From an uncultured Chryseobacterium sp. (lineage in GTDB: Bacteria; Bacteroidota; Bacteroidia; Flavobacteriales; Weeksellaceae): a stretch of 64,000 nt of DNA. The notes beneath the pieces are model-generated. The model searched no databases. It worked only from the letters and a program-made list of their open reading frames with translations, and had not been told where the DNA came from. Every line of letters starts with the position of its first letter. Within the stretch, counting starts at the first letter, position 1. Below are positions 27,365 through 34,720 of this stretch, piece by piece. Location: contig CAJYXJ010000055.1 of NCBI GenBank assembly GCA_913778085.1, positions 36,193-100,192 of the forward strand, read 5' to 3'. The position numbers and the translations under genes are program-made.

Positions 27365-27451
27365 ATGTCAACAAAAATGATAAATATTATAACTTTAAGC
27401 AATCCTATCAGAGCAGTGTACTTTGGTAGCACTGAATATTTATCTGAATAA
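27365..27451 (+). CDS. 28-residue leader peptide ahead of the EF-G paralogue
   Basis: ATG at 27365 to TAA at 27449-27451 encodes MSTKMINIITLSNP followed by a 14-residue tail ending TEYLSE. Its codons 17-23 include a small hairpin (CAGTG/CACTG), and a terminator-like hairpin follows 33 bp past the stop. This is the layout of ribosome-mediated attenuation, as found before Erm, ABC-F and Tet-type resistance genes. The peptide itself would be dispensable; its translation state would be the signal. Confidence 0.6.
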   Translation: MSTKMINIITLSNPIRAVYFGSTEYLSE

Positions 27452-27483
27452 CGATCGACCTTTATACAACAACAATATAACGA

Positions 27484-27511
27484 AGGCCTGTCTGTTCAGA
27501 TAGGTCTTTTT
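27484..27511 (+). terminator. Attenuator hairpin before the EF-G paralogue
   Basis: AGGCCTGTCT and AGATAGGTCT pair over 10 bp (two G-U) around GTTC and are followed by five T. An upstream GACCT (27457-27461) could pair with the 3' arm AGGTC and form an antiterminator. The coding start is 157 bp further on. Confidence 0.7.
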
Positions 27512-27667
27512 GCTACCCTACTTTCAGCACATCCTTCCCAAGAGCTGCCTGAAATTTTACCGGAAAAACAGAATTCCATTCTTTCTGACCTTCAGATAAG
27601 AACAGGAGATATCTTTGCTCTGCCGTTAAAGATGCAGCCTTAAAATCAAACATTTAAAACAAACAAA

Positions 27668-29734
27668 ATGAAATACAACACACGGAATATAGGGATTATA
27701 GCACACGTCGATGCAGGAAAAACCACCTTAACGGAACGGCTGCTTTATTATACGGGGATGATCCACAAAATAGGAAATGTAGACGAAGGAAACACCACAA
27801 TGGATAAAGACGTCCAGGAGAAAAACCGGGGCATTACCATTTCTTCTGCAGCCATTTCCACGCAGTGGAAAAAAGACGACCAGGTTTGTCATATCAACAT
27901 TATTGATACGCCGGGGCATATTGATTTCGCCGTAGAGGTAGAACGTTCCTTAAGGGTGCTGGACAGTGTGGTTGCCGTTTTCTGCGCTTCTTCAGGGGTT
28001 CAACCGCAAACCGAAAACGTCTGGTTCCAGGCAGAAAAACATGGCATTTCCAAAATCTGCTTCATTAATAAGATGGACAGAATCGGTGCCGATCTCTTTG
28101 CCGTAGTCAATGAAATAAGGACAAAGCTGAATGCTGTTCCTTTGGTTCTTCAAATTCCGATTGGTGCAGAAGACCATTTTGAAGGCATCATCGATCTGAT
28201 TTCACAAAAGGCTCTTTATTGGGTTGATGAAAACGGAGAAACCATTGTGGAAAAAGAGATTCCGGAACATTATCGGCCGGAAGCCGGAGAATACCGGCTG
28301 CAGTTAATGGAAACCCTTGCCGGATCTGATGAAGCTTTCTTTGAAGCATTCATGGAAACGGAAGCAGGAATTACGGAAGAGATGATTGTAAATGCCATCA
28401 GAAGAACCTGCCATTCAGGAAGTCTGGTTCCCGTTCTTTGCGGTTCCGCTTTCAAGAACAAAGGGGTTCAGCCGTTACTGGATGCCGTGGTAACCTACCT
28501 TCCGGCTCCGGACCAGCTGCCTGCTGTGAAAGCAAAAGATGCCGGAACGGGAGATGCCGTTGTACTGGAAAGAAATGAAGACGAGACTTTTTCCGGGCTG
28601 GTTTTCAAAGTGGTCATTGATAAGCATATGGGGAAACTGGCGATGCTGAGAATCTATTCGGGAAGCATCCGGCCCGGTGATGCGGTACAGAACGTAAGAA
28701 CCGGTGAAAATTTCCGGATTTCAAGGATCCTGCAGATGCATTCGGACAAAACGTTATCGGTGGAAAAAGGAAAAGCAGGTGATATTGTGGCCCTAACCGG
28801 GATTAAGGATGCAAAAACAGGAGATTCCTTGTCTGCCTACGGACATTCCGTGCTGCTCGAATCCATTACGATTCCGGCTCCTGTGATCCGTGTTTCGATT
28901 GAGCCGAAAACCAATGCTGCTGAAAAATCGTTCGGCCTGGTATTGGCGAAGATCCAGGAGGAAGACCCTTCCCTGGTTGTTGAGCGAGACTCGCAGACCG
29001 GAGAAACCCTGCTGAGCGGATTGGGAGAGCTGCATCTTGAAGTGACGCTGGAAAAAATCCGCCTGAACCATGGGATTGAAATCAACCAGGGAAAACCAAA
29101 GGTTTCTTACCGGGAAATTTTAACGGAAACCCGGAGGCACCGGGAAAAGCTCTCTAAGCAGAATGGCGGAAGCGGACAGTTTGCCGACCTCACGTTCGAG
29201 ATCGGGCCCCGTGAGAACAATGAACCCGGCTTGGAATTCATCAATCAGATTAAAGGCGGTGTCATTCCCGGTGAATTTATCCCGTATATAGAGAAAGGGT
29301 TCCGGGAAGCAATGGAAAGCGGACCCATCGGCGGCAATCCGCTGGAAAGCATGAAGGTCGTGCTTCTGGATGGATCAACGCACAGCAATGATTCCCATGC
29401 CCAGGATTTTGAAACTGCTGCCAGAGACGGCTTCAGGACTATTGGAGCAGCGTGCAAACCGAAATTAACTGAGCCGGTGATGCAGGTGGAAATCCAGACC
29501 ATCGAGGATTATACCGGTGTGGTGACAGCGGATATCAATAAACGGAGGGGAATGATCATCTCAATTGATGAAAAATCAGGAAGGAAGATCTTCACCGCTG
29601 AAGTTCCTCTGGCTTCCACCTTCGGATATATCTCCGACCTGAGGACGTTGACAAGCGGAAGGGCTTCCATCAGCATGAAGCTGTCGCACTATGCTTTGGT
29701 GCCGGATTTCATGGTCAATACTTTAATCACCTAA
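27668..29734 (+). CDS. Elongation factor G paralogue (EF-G2 or ribosome-protection type)
   Basis: A 688-residue translational GTPase with AHVDAGKTTLTERLL (G1), IIDTPGHIDFAVEVERSL (G3) and NKMD (G4), then EF-G domains II to V. It starts MKYNTRNIGIIAHVDAGKT, unlike housekeeping flavobacterial FusA, and is preceded by a leader peptide and attenuator rather than by rpsL/rpsG. That setting suggests a stress- or antibiotic-induced paralogue that rescues stalled ribosomes, such as Tet(M)/Tet(Q)-like or fusidic-acid-protection factors. Sequence alone does not separate EF-G2 from a protection factor. Confidence 0.85.
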   Translation: MKYNTRNIGIIAHVDAGKTTLTERLLYYTGMIHKIGNVDEGNTTMDKDVQEKNRGITISSAAISTQWKKDDQVCHINIIDTPGHIDFAVEVERSLRVLDSVVAVFCASSGVQPQTENVWFQAEKHGISKICFINKMDRIGADLFAVVNEIRTKLNAVPLVLQIPIGAEDHFEGIIDLISQKALYWVDENGETIVEKEIPEHYRPEAGEYRLQLMETLAGSDEAFFEAFMETEAGITEEMIVNAIRRTCHSGSLVPVLCGSAFKNKGVQPLLDAVVTYLPAPDQLPAVKAKDAGTGDAVVLERNEDETFSGLVFKVVIDKHMGKLAMLRIYSGSIRPGDAVQNVRTGENFRISRILQMHSDKTLSVEKGKAGDIVALTGIKDAKTGDSLSAYGHSVLLESITIPAPVIRVSIEPKTNAAEKSFGLVLAKIQEEDPSLVVERDSQTGETLLSGLGELHLEVTLEKIRLNHGIEINQGKPKVSYREILTETRRHREKLSKQNGGSGQFADLTFEIGPRENNEPGLEFINQIKGGVIPGEFIPYIEKGFREAMESGPIGGNPLESMKVVLLDGSTHSNDSHAQDFETAARDGFRTIGAACKPKLTEPVMQVEIQTIEDYTGVVTADINKRRGMIISIDEKSGRKIFTAEVPLASTFGYISDLRTLTSGRASISMKLSHYALVPDFMVNTLIT

Positions 29735-30083
29735 ATGACAAGGGCTGTAAAATTTATTTTTGCAGTCCTTGTTGGGTTTTATAAAGTGAATGATCAATGG
29801 TGAATGGTGAATTTTTCCCACGGATTTCACAGATTGACAAAGATGTTTGCGTTCTATTTAAAGTCCTTATCGGTAAGTTTGCTTTAAAGCCAATTGATAT
29901 TATTTGAAAGCGGACTGAAATCCGCTTCTATTTATGGAGTATTTATATTGTAATATGGTAAACTTCCGATTTCAGGCATTCGACTATTATCTGCAAAAGA
30001 GTATTCCGATTATTTTAAACCTTATACTATCTTTATTACCAGTTCCCAAACCTCAAACCTTAAAACCTCAAACCCAACATTCC
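29735..30083. other. Spacer with dispersed repeats
   Basis: This 349-bp spacer lies between two convergent genes. It contains a short GTGAATGATCAATGGTGAAT repeat piece (about 29787-29812) and a diverged copy of the hairpin repeat at 29868-29932. No gene is supported. Confidence 0.6.
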
Positions 30084-31622
30084 CTACTTCTCCGGCATCA
30101 CCTTGTACGTTGGGTCTTCCTGGATATTCACTTCGATAACAGCTTGCGCATTTTTGAGCATTTTCCGGCAGTCTTCGCTGAGGTGTTTTAAATGAAGCTG
30201 CTTGTTATACTGGGCATATCGTTTTGACAATTTATCCAAAGCGTCAATAGCACTCATATCCACAATCCGGCTTTCTTTGAAATCAATCACCGTCTGTTCA
30301 GGATCATTCACCGGATCAAATTTATCGGTAAAAGCCGTAACAGAGCCGAAAAAAAGCGGTCCGAAGATTTCGTAATATTTAATTCCTTTATCATCCGTGT
30401 ATTTCCGGGCACGGATTCTTTTGGCATTATCCCAGGCAAAAACCAGAGCGGAAATCACCACACCTACCAAAACCGCCAGAGCCAGATTATGTAAAACAAT
30501 CGTTACCAGCGCAACCGTCATTCCCACAAAAATATCCGATTTCGGCATTTTGTTGATGATGCTGATAGAGACCCATTGAAAGGTACTTATGGCCACCATC
30601 ATCATCACCCCTACCAATGCGGCCATTGGAATCTTTTCAATGAACGGGGCACCGACCAAAATAATGATCAGGATGGTGATGGAGGCAATAATTCCGGAAA
30701 GCCTGACCCTTGATCCCGCATTTAAATTCACAAGGGTCTGGGCGACCATGGCACAACCGCCCATGCCGCCGAAAAATCCATTGGCAATATTGGCGAGTCC
30801 CTGCGCTACCGATTCTTTGTTTGCATTTCCTTTGGAATTGGTAATTTCATCCACCATCGATAAGGTTAAAAGCGACTCTATTAATCCCACGCCGGCCATG
30901 ATCAGGGCGTACGGAAAGATAATCTGAAGGGTTTCCAGGGAAAAAGGGATTCCGGGAATATGAAAATCGGGAAGGCTTCCGCTGATGCTGGCAATATCGG
31001 CTACGGTTTTGGTTTGAATTCCGAATCCGGAAACTAGCGCAAAGACCATGACAATAGCAATCAGGGAAGCTGGAACGGCTTTTGTTATTTTAGGAAAGAA
31101 GTAAACAATGGCAATCGTAAGTGCAACAAGTCCGGACATAATATATAACGGTGTGCCCTGCAACCAGCCGGCAACACCATTTGTACCGGTAATTTTAAAC
31201 TGCTCAACCTGCGCCATAAAAATAATAACTGCCAGGCCATTAAGAAAACCGTACATTACAGGCTGCGGAATGAGGCGGACAAATTTTCCCCATTTAAAGA
31301 TGCCCACCAGTGCCTGAAGGATACCCGCCAGTATAACGGTAGCAAAAAGATAGTCTAGGCCATGGCTTTTAATCAGGGCGATCAGGACGACGATGGTGGC
31401 GCCTGCCCCGCCGGACACCATTCCGGGACGTCCGCCGAAAACAGCGGTAACCAGCCCCATCATAAAAGCCGCATATAATCCCGTAAGAGGAGAAAGTCCG
31501 GCCAGAATGGCAAAGGAAAGCGATTCGGGAATCATGGTCATAGCCACGGTAAGGCCCGCCAAGAGTTCATTTTTGTAATTGATTTTCTTGGAAAAATTGA
31601 ATAAGGCGATGGAATTTTTCAT
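30084..31622 (-). CDS. SulP-family inorganic anion transporter with STAS domain
   Basis: I use the ATG at 31622 (MKNSIALFNFSKKINY), three codons after an alternative. About 10-12 membrane helices carry the SulP motifs LAGLTVAMTMIPESLSFA and GGMGGCAMVAQTLVNLNAG; residues from about 415 form a STAS domain (FKESRIVDMSAIDALDKL). SulP proteins import sulfate, bicarbonate or other anions. The position of the conserved STAS Ser/Asp is kept (DMSAID). It is monocistronic. Confidence 0.93.
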   Translation of the reverse strand: MKNSIALFNFSKKINYKNELLAGLTVAMTMIPESLSFAILAGLSPLTGLYAAFMMGLVTAVFGGRPGMVSGGAGATIVVLIALIKSHGLDYLFATVILAGILQALVGIFKWGKFVRLIPQPVMYGFLNGLAVIIFMAQVEQFKITGTNGVAGWLQGTPLYIMSGLVALTIAIVYFFPKITKAVPASLIAIVMVFALVSGFGIQTKTVADIASISGSLPDFHIPGIPFSLETLQIIFPYALIMAGVGLIESLLTLSMVDEITNSKGNANKESVAQGLANIANGFFGGMGGCAMVAQTLVNLNAGSRVRLSGIIASITILIIILVGAPFIEKIPMAALVGVMMMVAISTFQWVSISIINKMPKSDIFVGMTVALVTIVLHNLALAVLVGVVISALVFAWDNAKRIRARKYTDDKGIKYYEIFGPLFFGSVTAFTDKFDPVNDPEQTVIDFKESRIVDMSAIDALDKLSKRYAQYNKQLHLKHLSEDCRKMLKNAQAVIEVNIQEDPTYKVMPEK

Positions 31623-31631
31623 GCAGCGCAA

Positions 31632-32408
31632 AGGTAGCGGTAAGATTTCTTCCGCACAATCTTTTTGAACATTCTGGTATTCCTTCTTTACTTCAGCATC
31701 CGATAAGTTTCAATTTGTGTCTGATCCTTAATTGAATTAACTACGTTTCTGTGAGTTTAAAATAGAAAACGAATTAAAAGCAGGAAAGGATAAAACAGAA
31801 TGCAGAAATTTCTCCTGTCAATATATTCGGTAAAAATATGCCGGTAACGTTTCGGTTTTTTTCTATACCTATTATGGGTGAACGTTCGGTTCAGTCGTCT
31901 ATCTTTCGAGACATGTTAAAAATTTGCTAAATAAACGATACGATACCATAATTTTTTCACTAAATATGGATTATTTAATATCATTTTTAATGTTTTTTCA
32001 AGTTTAGATAAATTTCGGACTTATTTTTTTTGAGAAAGTATATAAATTTTTTCTATATTTGACTTTGTAAAGAAACATAGTGCACGGAAAAATTTTTAGG
32101 AAGCATATATTATTATCCATAACTTTAAAAAAGTTGGAATAGTATGTTTTAGGGCAAATTGATGATGGATGGGAATGAAAACTCGGAATATTGCCGCGAT
32201 ATGAGCAACATGCAAATTTCTTTATGATTTGAAAGACAGATTGTACCCGTCAGCATTTTTTGGTAATCCAAAAATCTGATTTTGTCGTATTTATTACACT
32301 TCATAATTTCCATCAACTTTTTTAATGCCTGCTAAATAGAAATGAAAATAACATAACCTTTTGGTTAGATCGAAAATTGTTTATAACACCTAGATTTATT
32401 AATAAATA
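31632..32408 (+). promoter_or_regulatory. Long non-coding spacer with promoter at 32030-32061
   Basis: No gene is visible in these 777 bp. On the plus strand TTG (32030-32032) and TATATTTG (32054-32061, perfect TAnnTTTG) are 21 bp apart. A transcript from there would have about 340 nt of untranslated leader before the ATG at 32409, including an ATTTTTTGG/CCAAAAAT inverted repeat near 32260. It could be a long 5' leader or a separate small RNA. Confidence 0.5.
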
Positions 32409-32825
32409 ATGTTGTACAAAGAAATACATATCGGAAAGTTTATTAAAGAGAGAGTTAATGAACTGGAAATGAGCTTAGAGAGAGTATGCAGCTTCCTGAA
32501 AAAAGATGAAGAAGCCGTGGAAAAGATGTTTGAAAGCCAATCGATAGAGACAGATCTTCTATTGAGATGCTCGAAATTACTGGAATATGATTTTTTCAGA
32601 ATCTACAGTTCCCACCTGATCCTGTATTCTCCTCCTTCGGCGGTGGATAAGACCAAAAATCCGAAATCCGATAAGATTCCTTATTTCAGGAAAAACATCT
32701 ATACCCAGGAGATTAAAGATTTTATCATCGGGAAAATCCAGTCCGGCGAAATGACGCACAGTGAGATTATCGAGGAGTATTCCATTCCAAAAAGTACGCT
32801 GCACCGTTGGCTTCAAAAAATTTAA
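32409..32825 (+). CDS. Helix-turn-helix protein, possibly regulatory
   Basis: A 138-residue protein in two parts: an XRE-like N-terminal helical region (IKERVNELEMSLERVCSFLKK) and a C-terminal helix-turn-helix of the transposase-orfA or Psq type (GEMTHSEIIEEYSIPKSTLHRWLQK). No catalytic transposase domain, inverted repeats or target duplication are seen. It is followed 12 bp later by another small HTH protein, so the two act together. I cannot say if they regulate the adjacent RNA array. Confidence 0.75.
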   Translation: MLYKEIHIGKFIKERVNELEMSLERVCSFLKKDEEAVEKMFESQSIETDLLLRCSKLLEYDFFRIYSSHLILYSPPSAVDKTKNPKSDKIPYFRKNIYTQEIKDFIIGKIQSGEMTHSEIIEEYSIPKSTLHRWLQKI

Positions 32826-32837
32826 ACCCAGAAAAAA

Positions 32838-33185
32838 ATGAAGCGCCCTAATTATACGAAAATCTATCAAGACATGCTGAAAGAAAGGGATCCGGAAAAG
32901 CTGGAAGATCCTAAAGTGCAGCGTCTTATAAAGAACCTGAAAACAACGGAAGATATCCTGAAGTTTAACGAACTGGTTTTTGAATCATCAAAAGAAAGCC
33001 TGAGGAACAACCAGAAGCTGAAAACGTATGATAAGAAAACCATGCTGAAGCTCCTTCAGTATCAGGAAAAACATGGCCTGTCTACGAATTTTATGTCGAA
33101 GAAGTATAAAATCAGCAGAACGACCATTGCCAAGTGGAAGAAAACCTTCGAAGAAGAGTATCAGAAAATAACTTCAAAAAAATAA
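32838..33185 (+). CDS. Second small helix-turn-helix protein
   Basis: A 115-residue basic protein ending in a helix-turn-helix (LLQYQEKHGLSTNFMSKKYKISRTTIAKWKK) similar in type to the C-terminus of the preceding protein. It is the second gene of a two-gene unit closed by the terminator at 33209-33240, directly beside the tRNA-like array. A regulator or a remnant of a mobile element are both possible. Confidence 0.75.
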   Translation: MKRPNYTKIYQDMLKERDPEKLEDPKVQRLIKNLKTTEDILKFNELVFESSKESLRNNQKLKTYDKKTMLKLLQYQEKHGLSTNFMSKKYKISRTTIAKWKKTFEEEYQKITSKK

Positions 33186-33208
33186 TTCAGGCTTATATCC
33201 TGAAAAAA

Positions 33209-33240
33209 AATCCGGTGAAATTAGTTCACCGGATTTTTTT
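33209..33240 (+). terminator. Strong intrinsic terminator after the HTH pair
   Basis: Perfect 11-bp arms (ATCCGGTGAA / TTCACCGGAT core) around ATTAG and a run of T. It isolates the HTH unit from the array. Confidence 0.92.
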
Positions 33241-33404
33241 GTGTAAAGGGAATTGTGGGAAAAAGAAAAAGCAGGGCACTGTTATGCCGGAGTCGAACCG
33301 GATCGCCTTGCAGGAATAATCTGCTGCGCGATTCCTCCCCTTTCAATGGTAACGAAGGATCTTTTCCCTACGCCACTTTGTGTTAAAAACAACAAGGCAA
33401 TAAC

Positions 33405-33494
33405 CGAAAAGCGCATTTGCGTGCTCTAACCAACTGAGCTACTTTTCCTGTTTGATCTGTGTTTTATGGTGGAAAAGGCGGGAATCGAACCCGC
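33405..33494 (-). ncRNA. Capped tRNA-like unit with 22-nt acceptor loop
   Basis: Minus-strand order: T arm GCGGGTTCGATTCCCGC (33478-33494), acceptor 3' strand CTTTTCC, loop of 22 nt starting ACCA, acceptor 5' strand GGAAAAG (33442-33448), D arm AGCTCAGTTGGTTAGAGC, then a mini-hairpin CGCAAATGCG. The seven acceptor pairs are perfect. The encoded ACCA (discriminator plus CCA) right after the 3' strand is just what a circularly permuted tRNA gene would have. Confidence 0.75.
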
Positions 33495-33714
33495 GACCCC
33501 GTCGTAATGAGCGAAGTAGCACTGTTCTACGGCACTTGTTTTTATTTCATTACAAATAAGGTAAAAAGCGAAAAAAGTATGCTCTTTTCAGAGCGCCGCT
33601 CTTACCCGTTATGGGCAGTGAGCCGGCAATTCTACATCTGCGGGAGACTTGCGCTTTCTTATGAAAACTTTTGCCCGGTTGGTTTTCAACCCAACTTCGC
33701 TGGTTCGGTCGCCC

Positions 33715-33747
33715 GAATGTCGCTACCTTAGGACCGTTATAGTTACG
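33715..33747 (-). rRNA. 33-nt fragment matching 23S rRNA domain IV
   Basis: On the minus strand, 33 nt beginning CGTAACTATAACGG and ending CCTAAGGTAGCGACATTC match, with one mismatch (at 33719), the near-universal 23S segment around E. coli 1924-1956 (helices 69-71) as I remember it, the core of the I-CeuI recognition sequence. Similarity stops at both ends, so it is an isolated fragment inside the array between boxes 2 and 3, not part of an rRNA operon. Next to it are hairpins TTCGG/CCGAA with a GCGA loop (33704-33717) and GTTGG/CCAAC (33678-33695). Confidence 0.85.
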
Positions 33748-33793
33748 AAGGAACTTTTTTCTACGACACTTATCCGTAAATTTTTAATTAAAA

Positions 33794-33860
33794 AGAGGCA
33801 ACAGGCGGAAAAACTCTTATAAACCAGGTGAGGTTTATCATGGAGTCGAACCAACATCAT
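33794..33860 (-). ncRNA. Degenerate capped tRNA-like unit
   Basis: Minus strand: a weak T arm with GGTTCGACTCC (33838-33860), then a 7-bp acceptor ATAAACC/GGTTTAT closed by the 6-nt loop TCACCT (33819-33838), then a loose D-arm-like AGAG/CTCT stem. The T stem has lost most pairs while the capped acceptor is perfect. Confidence 0.6.
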
Positions 33861-33924
33861 AAAGATTAACCGAAGTAAGTTTTCCCTACGGCACTCCTTG
33901 TTTTAAATCAAGGTAATACTACCA

Positions 33925-33998
33925 GAATCTTCCGTTCATCTGCTCTACCTGCTGAGCTACTTCTCCTTTTCGAGGGAAAAGGCAGGAATCGAACCTGC
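33925..33998 (-). ncRNA. Capped tRNA-like unit with 8-nt acceptor loop
   Basis: Minus strand: T arm GCAGGTTCGATTCCTGC (33982-33998), acceptor CTTTTCC/GGAGAAG (7 pairs, one G-U) closed by CTCGAAAA, D arm AGCTCAGCAGGTAGAGC (33942-33958) and an anticodon-arm remnant. It sits between boxes 4 and 5. Confidence 0.72.
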
Positions 33999-34099
33999 GA
34001 CCCAATGGTTAATATCGAAGTATGATTCTGAAACGACACTTGATTTTTGTATTTTTTTAAAATTACAAGGCAAACACTAATAAAAGTTGTCTTAAAAAC

Positions 34100-34145
34100 G
34101 TCTAGCCACTCGACCACACCTTCCGGCGAAAGGATTTGAACCTTT
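34100..34145 (-). ncRNA. Capped tRNA-like unit closed by a GGAA tetraloop
   Basis: Minus strand: T arm AAAGGTTCAAATCCTTT (34129-34145), four acceptor pairs CGCC/GGTG closed by the GNRA tetraloop GGAA, then a D-arm-like GGTCGAGTGGCTAGACG resembling Leu/Ser tRNAs. The acceptor is shortened relative to the other units. Confidence 0.6.
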
Positions 34146-34263
34146 GTAAAAATCGAAGTAACTTTTATTTACGGCACTTGTAAGTAATGGTAAACCGAGC
34201 AAAATTCAGGAAGAGGCTTTTTTCAATTTGGATTCGAAGGAACTCTTTCGTACAGCATCGATT

Positions 34264-34720
34264 GTTTTAAGTTTTTATGGTTATTGTTTTAAAGTTATTG
34301 CTTTAGTGCGCATTTTTTACGCCATTAAATGTATTAAAAAAACCAAGTAACAGGTTATAAAAGTTTTTGAATTCAGTTCAAATTAAAAGTTTGACGATGG
34401 AACTCTTATGATAACGACATTGGTTTATTCAAACCGGGCGATGCAGCGAAAAGATTCTTATTCAAGTCGAAATCGAAGGAATTCTTTTCTTACGGCACCG
34501 GTTATTTTTAAGCAAGGTAAAAAAGCAAACAGAGACTTACTGATGGAGTGATTATTACACTATCCCGGAACTTCCGGGAGCAGGATTCGAACCTGCATTG
34601 CCACCCCCAAAACGAAGAAATTCTATTTTACGACACTTGCTTTTTTAAGTTCTCATGGTTGTTGTTTTTGTTGAAGCAAAGTTATTGCCTAAGTACGCAT
34701 TCTTTTTACGCAGTTAAATT
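34264..34720. repeat. Duplicated 65-75-bp segment inside array 1
   Basis: 34264-34330 and 34643-34720 share, in order, TTTTAAGTT, ATGGTTrTTG, AAAGTTATTGC, TACGCATT-like and TTTTTACGC blocks with few gaps. Each copy directly follows a Ro-binding-like box, so box plus segment was duplicated as a unit. Confidence 0.65.
34547..34596 (-). ncRNA. Capped tRNA-like unit closed by a triloop
   Basis: Minus strand: T arm GCAGGTTCGAATCCTGC (34580-34596), 7-bp acceptor TCCCGGA/TCCGGGA closed by AGT (34563-34579) and a D-arm-like AGTG/CACT hairpin (34547-34561). The acceptor helix is a perfect GC-rich hairpin in AT-rich surroundings. Confidence 0.7.

Larger units (their letters stand above)
33353..34639 (+). 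repeat. Ten degenerate 27-bp Ro-binding-like boxes
   Basis: Plus-strand consensus CGAAGkAA then about 9 variable bases then TACGrCACTTG. Copies at 33353-33380, 33512-33538, 33746-33772, 33871-33897, 34016-34042, 34154-34180, 34235-34261, 34395-34422 (weak), 34474-34500 and 34613-34639. Vertebrate Y RNAs have CCGAAGGUAGU opposite ACUACUGCACUUG in the Ro-binding helix. Several copies can form a short GTA/TAC hairpin; the copy at 33512 is further enclosed by GTAATGA/TCATTAC. Box length is nearly constant while spacing varies from 79 to 234 bp. A weaker CAAGGyAA motif often follows. Confidence 0.8.
33287..34720. ncRNA. Array of Y-RNA-like and capped tRNA-like elements (array 1)
   Basis: About 1.4 kb without a credible protein gene. 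Two kinds of elements alternate. Ten 27-bp boxes (listed separately) resemble the Ro-binding site of animal Y RNAs on the plus strand. Between them, on the minus strand, lie tRNA-like units with canonical T arms and D arms joined by an acceptor stem closed by a loop, i.e. tRNA halves in reversed order. The array is immediately downstream of the TROVE gene and its partner. YrlA-type bacterial Y RNAs are known to join a Ro-binding module to a tRNA-like module; an array of this size is unusual. The transcribed strand is not settled. Confidence 0.75.

Noticed and set aside
27668-29734. Housekeeping fusA
   Set aside because: Not in the str operon, different N-terminus and preceded by an attenuator; called a paralogue instead.
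32409-33185. Insertion sequence with two transposase frames
   Set aside because: Only HTH domains, no catalytic DDE domain, no terminal inverted repeats or target duplication seen.
33459-33731. Plus-strand frame with NRTRDP-like peptide
   Set aside because: Such peptides are the usual artefact of translating the antisense of tRNA T arms; the frame lies in the RNA array.
33715-33747. I-CeuI-type intron or homing endonuclease locus
   Set aside because: The recognition core is present but no LAGLIDADG gene or intron structure exists; the match is better explained as an rRNA fragment.
33353-34639. CRISPR-like regular repeats
   Set aside because: Repeats are degenerate, spacing varies from 79 to 234 bp, repeats are hairpin boxes tied to tRNA-like arms, and there are no cas genes.
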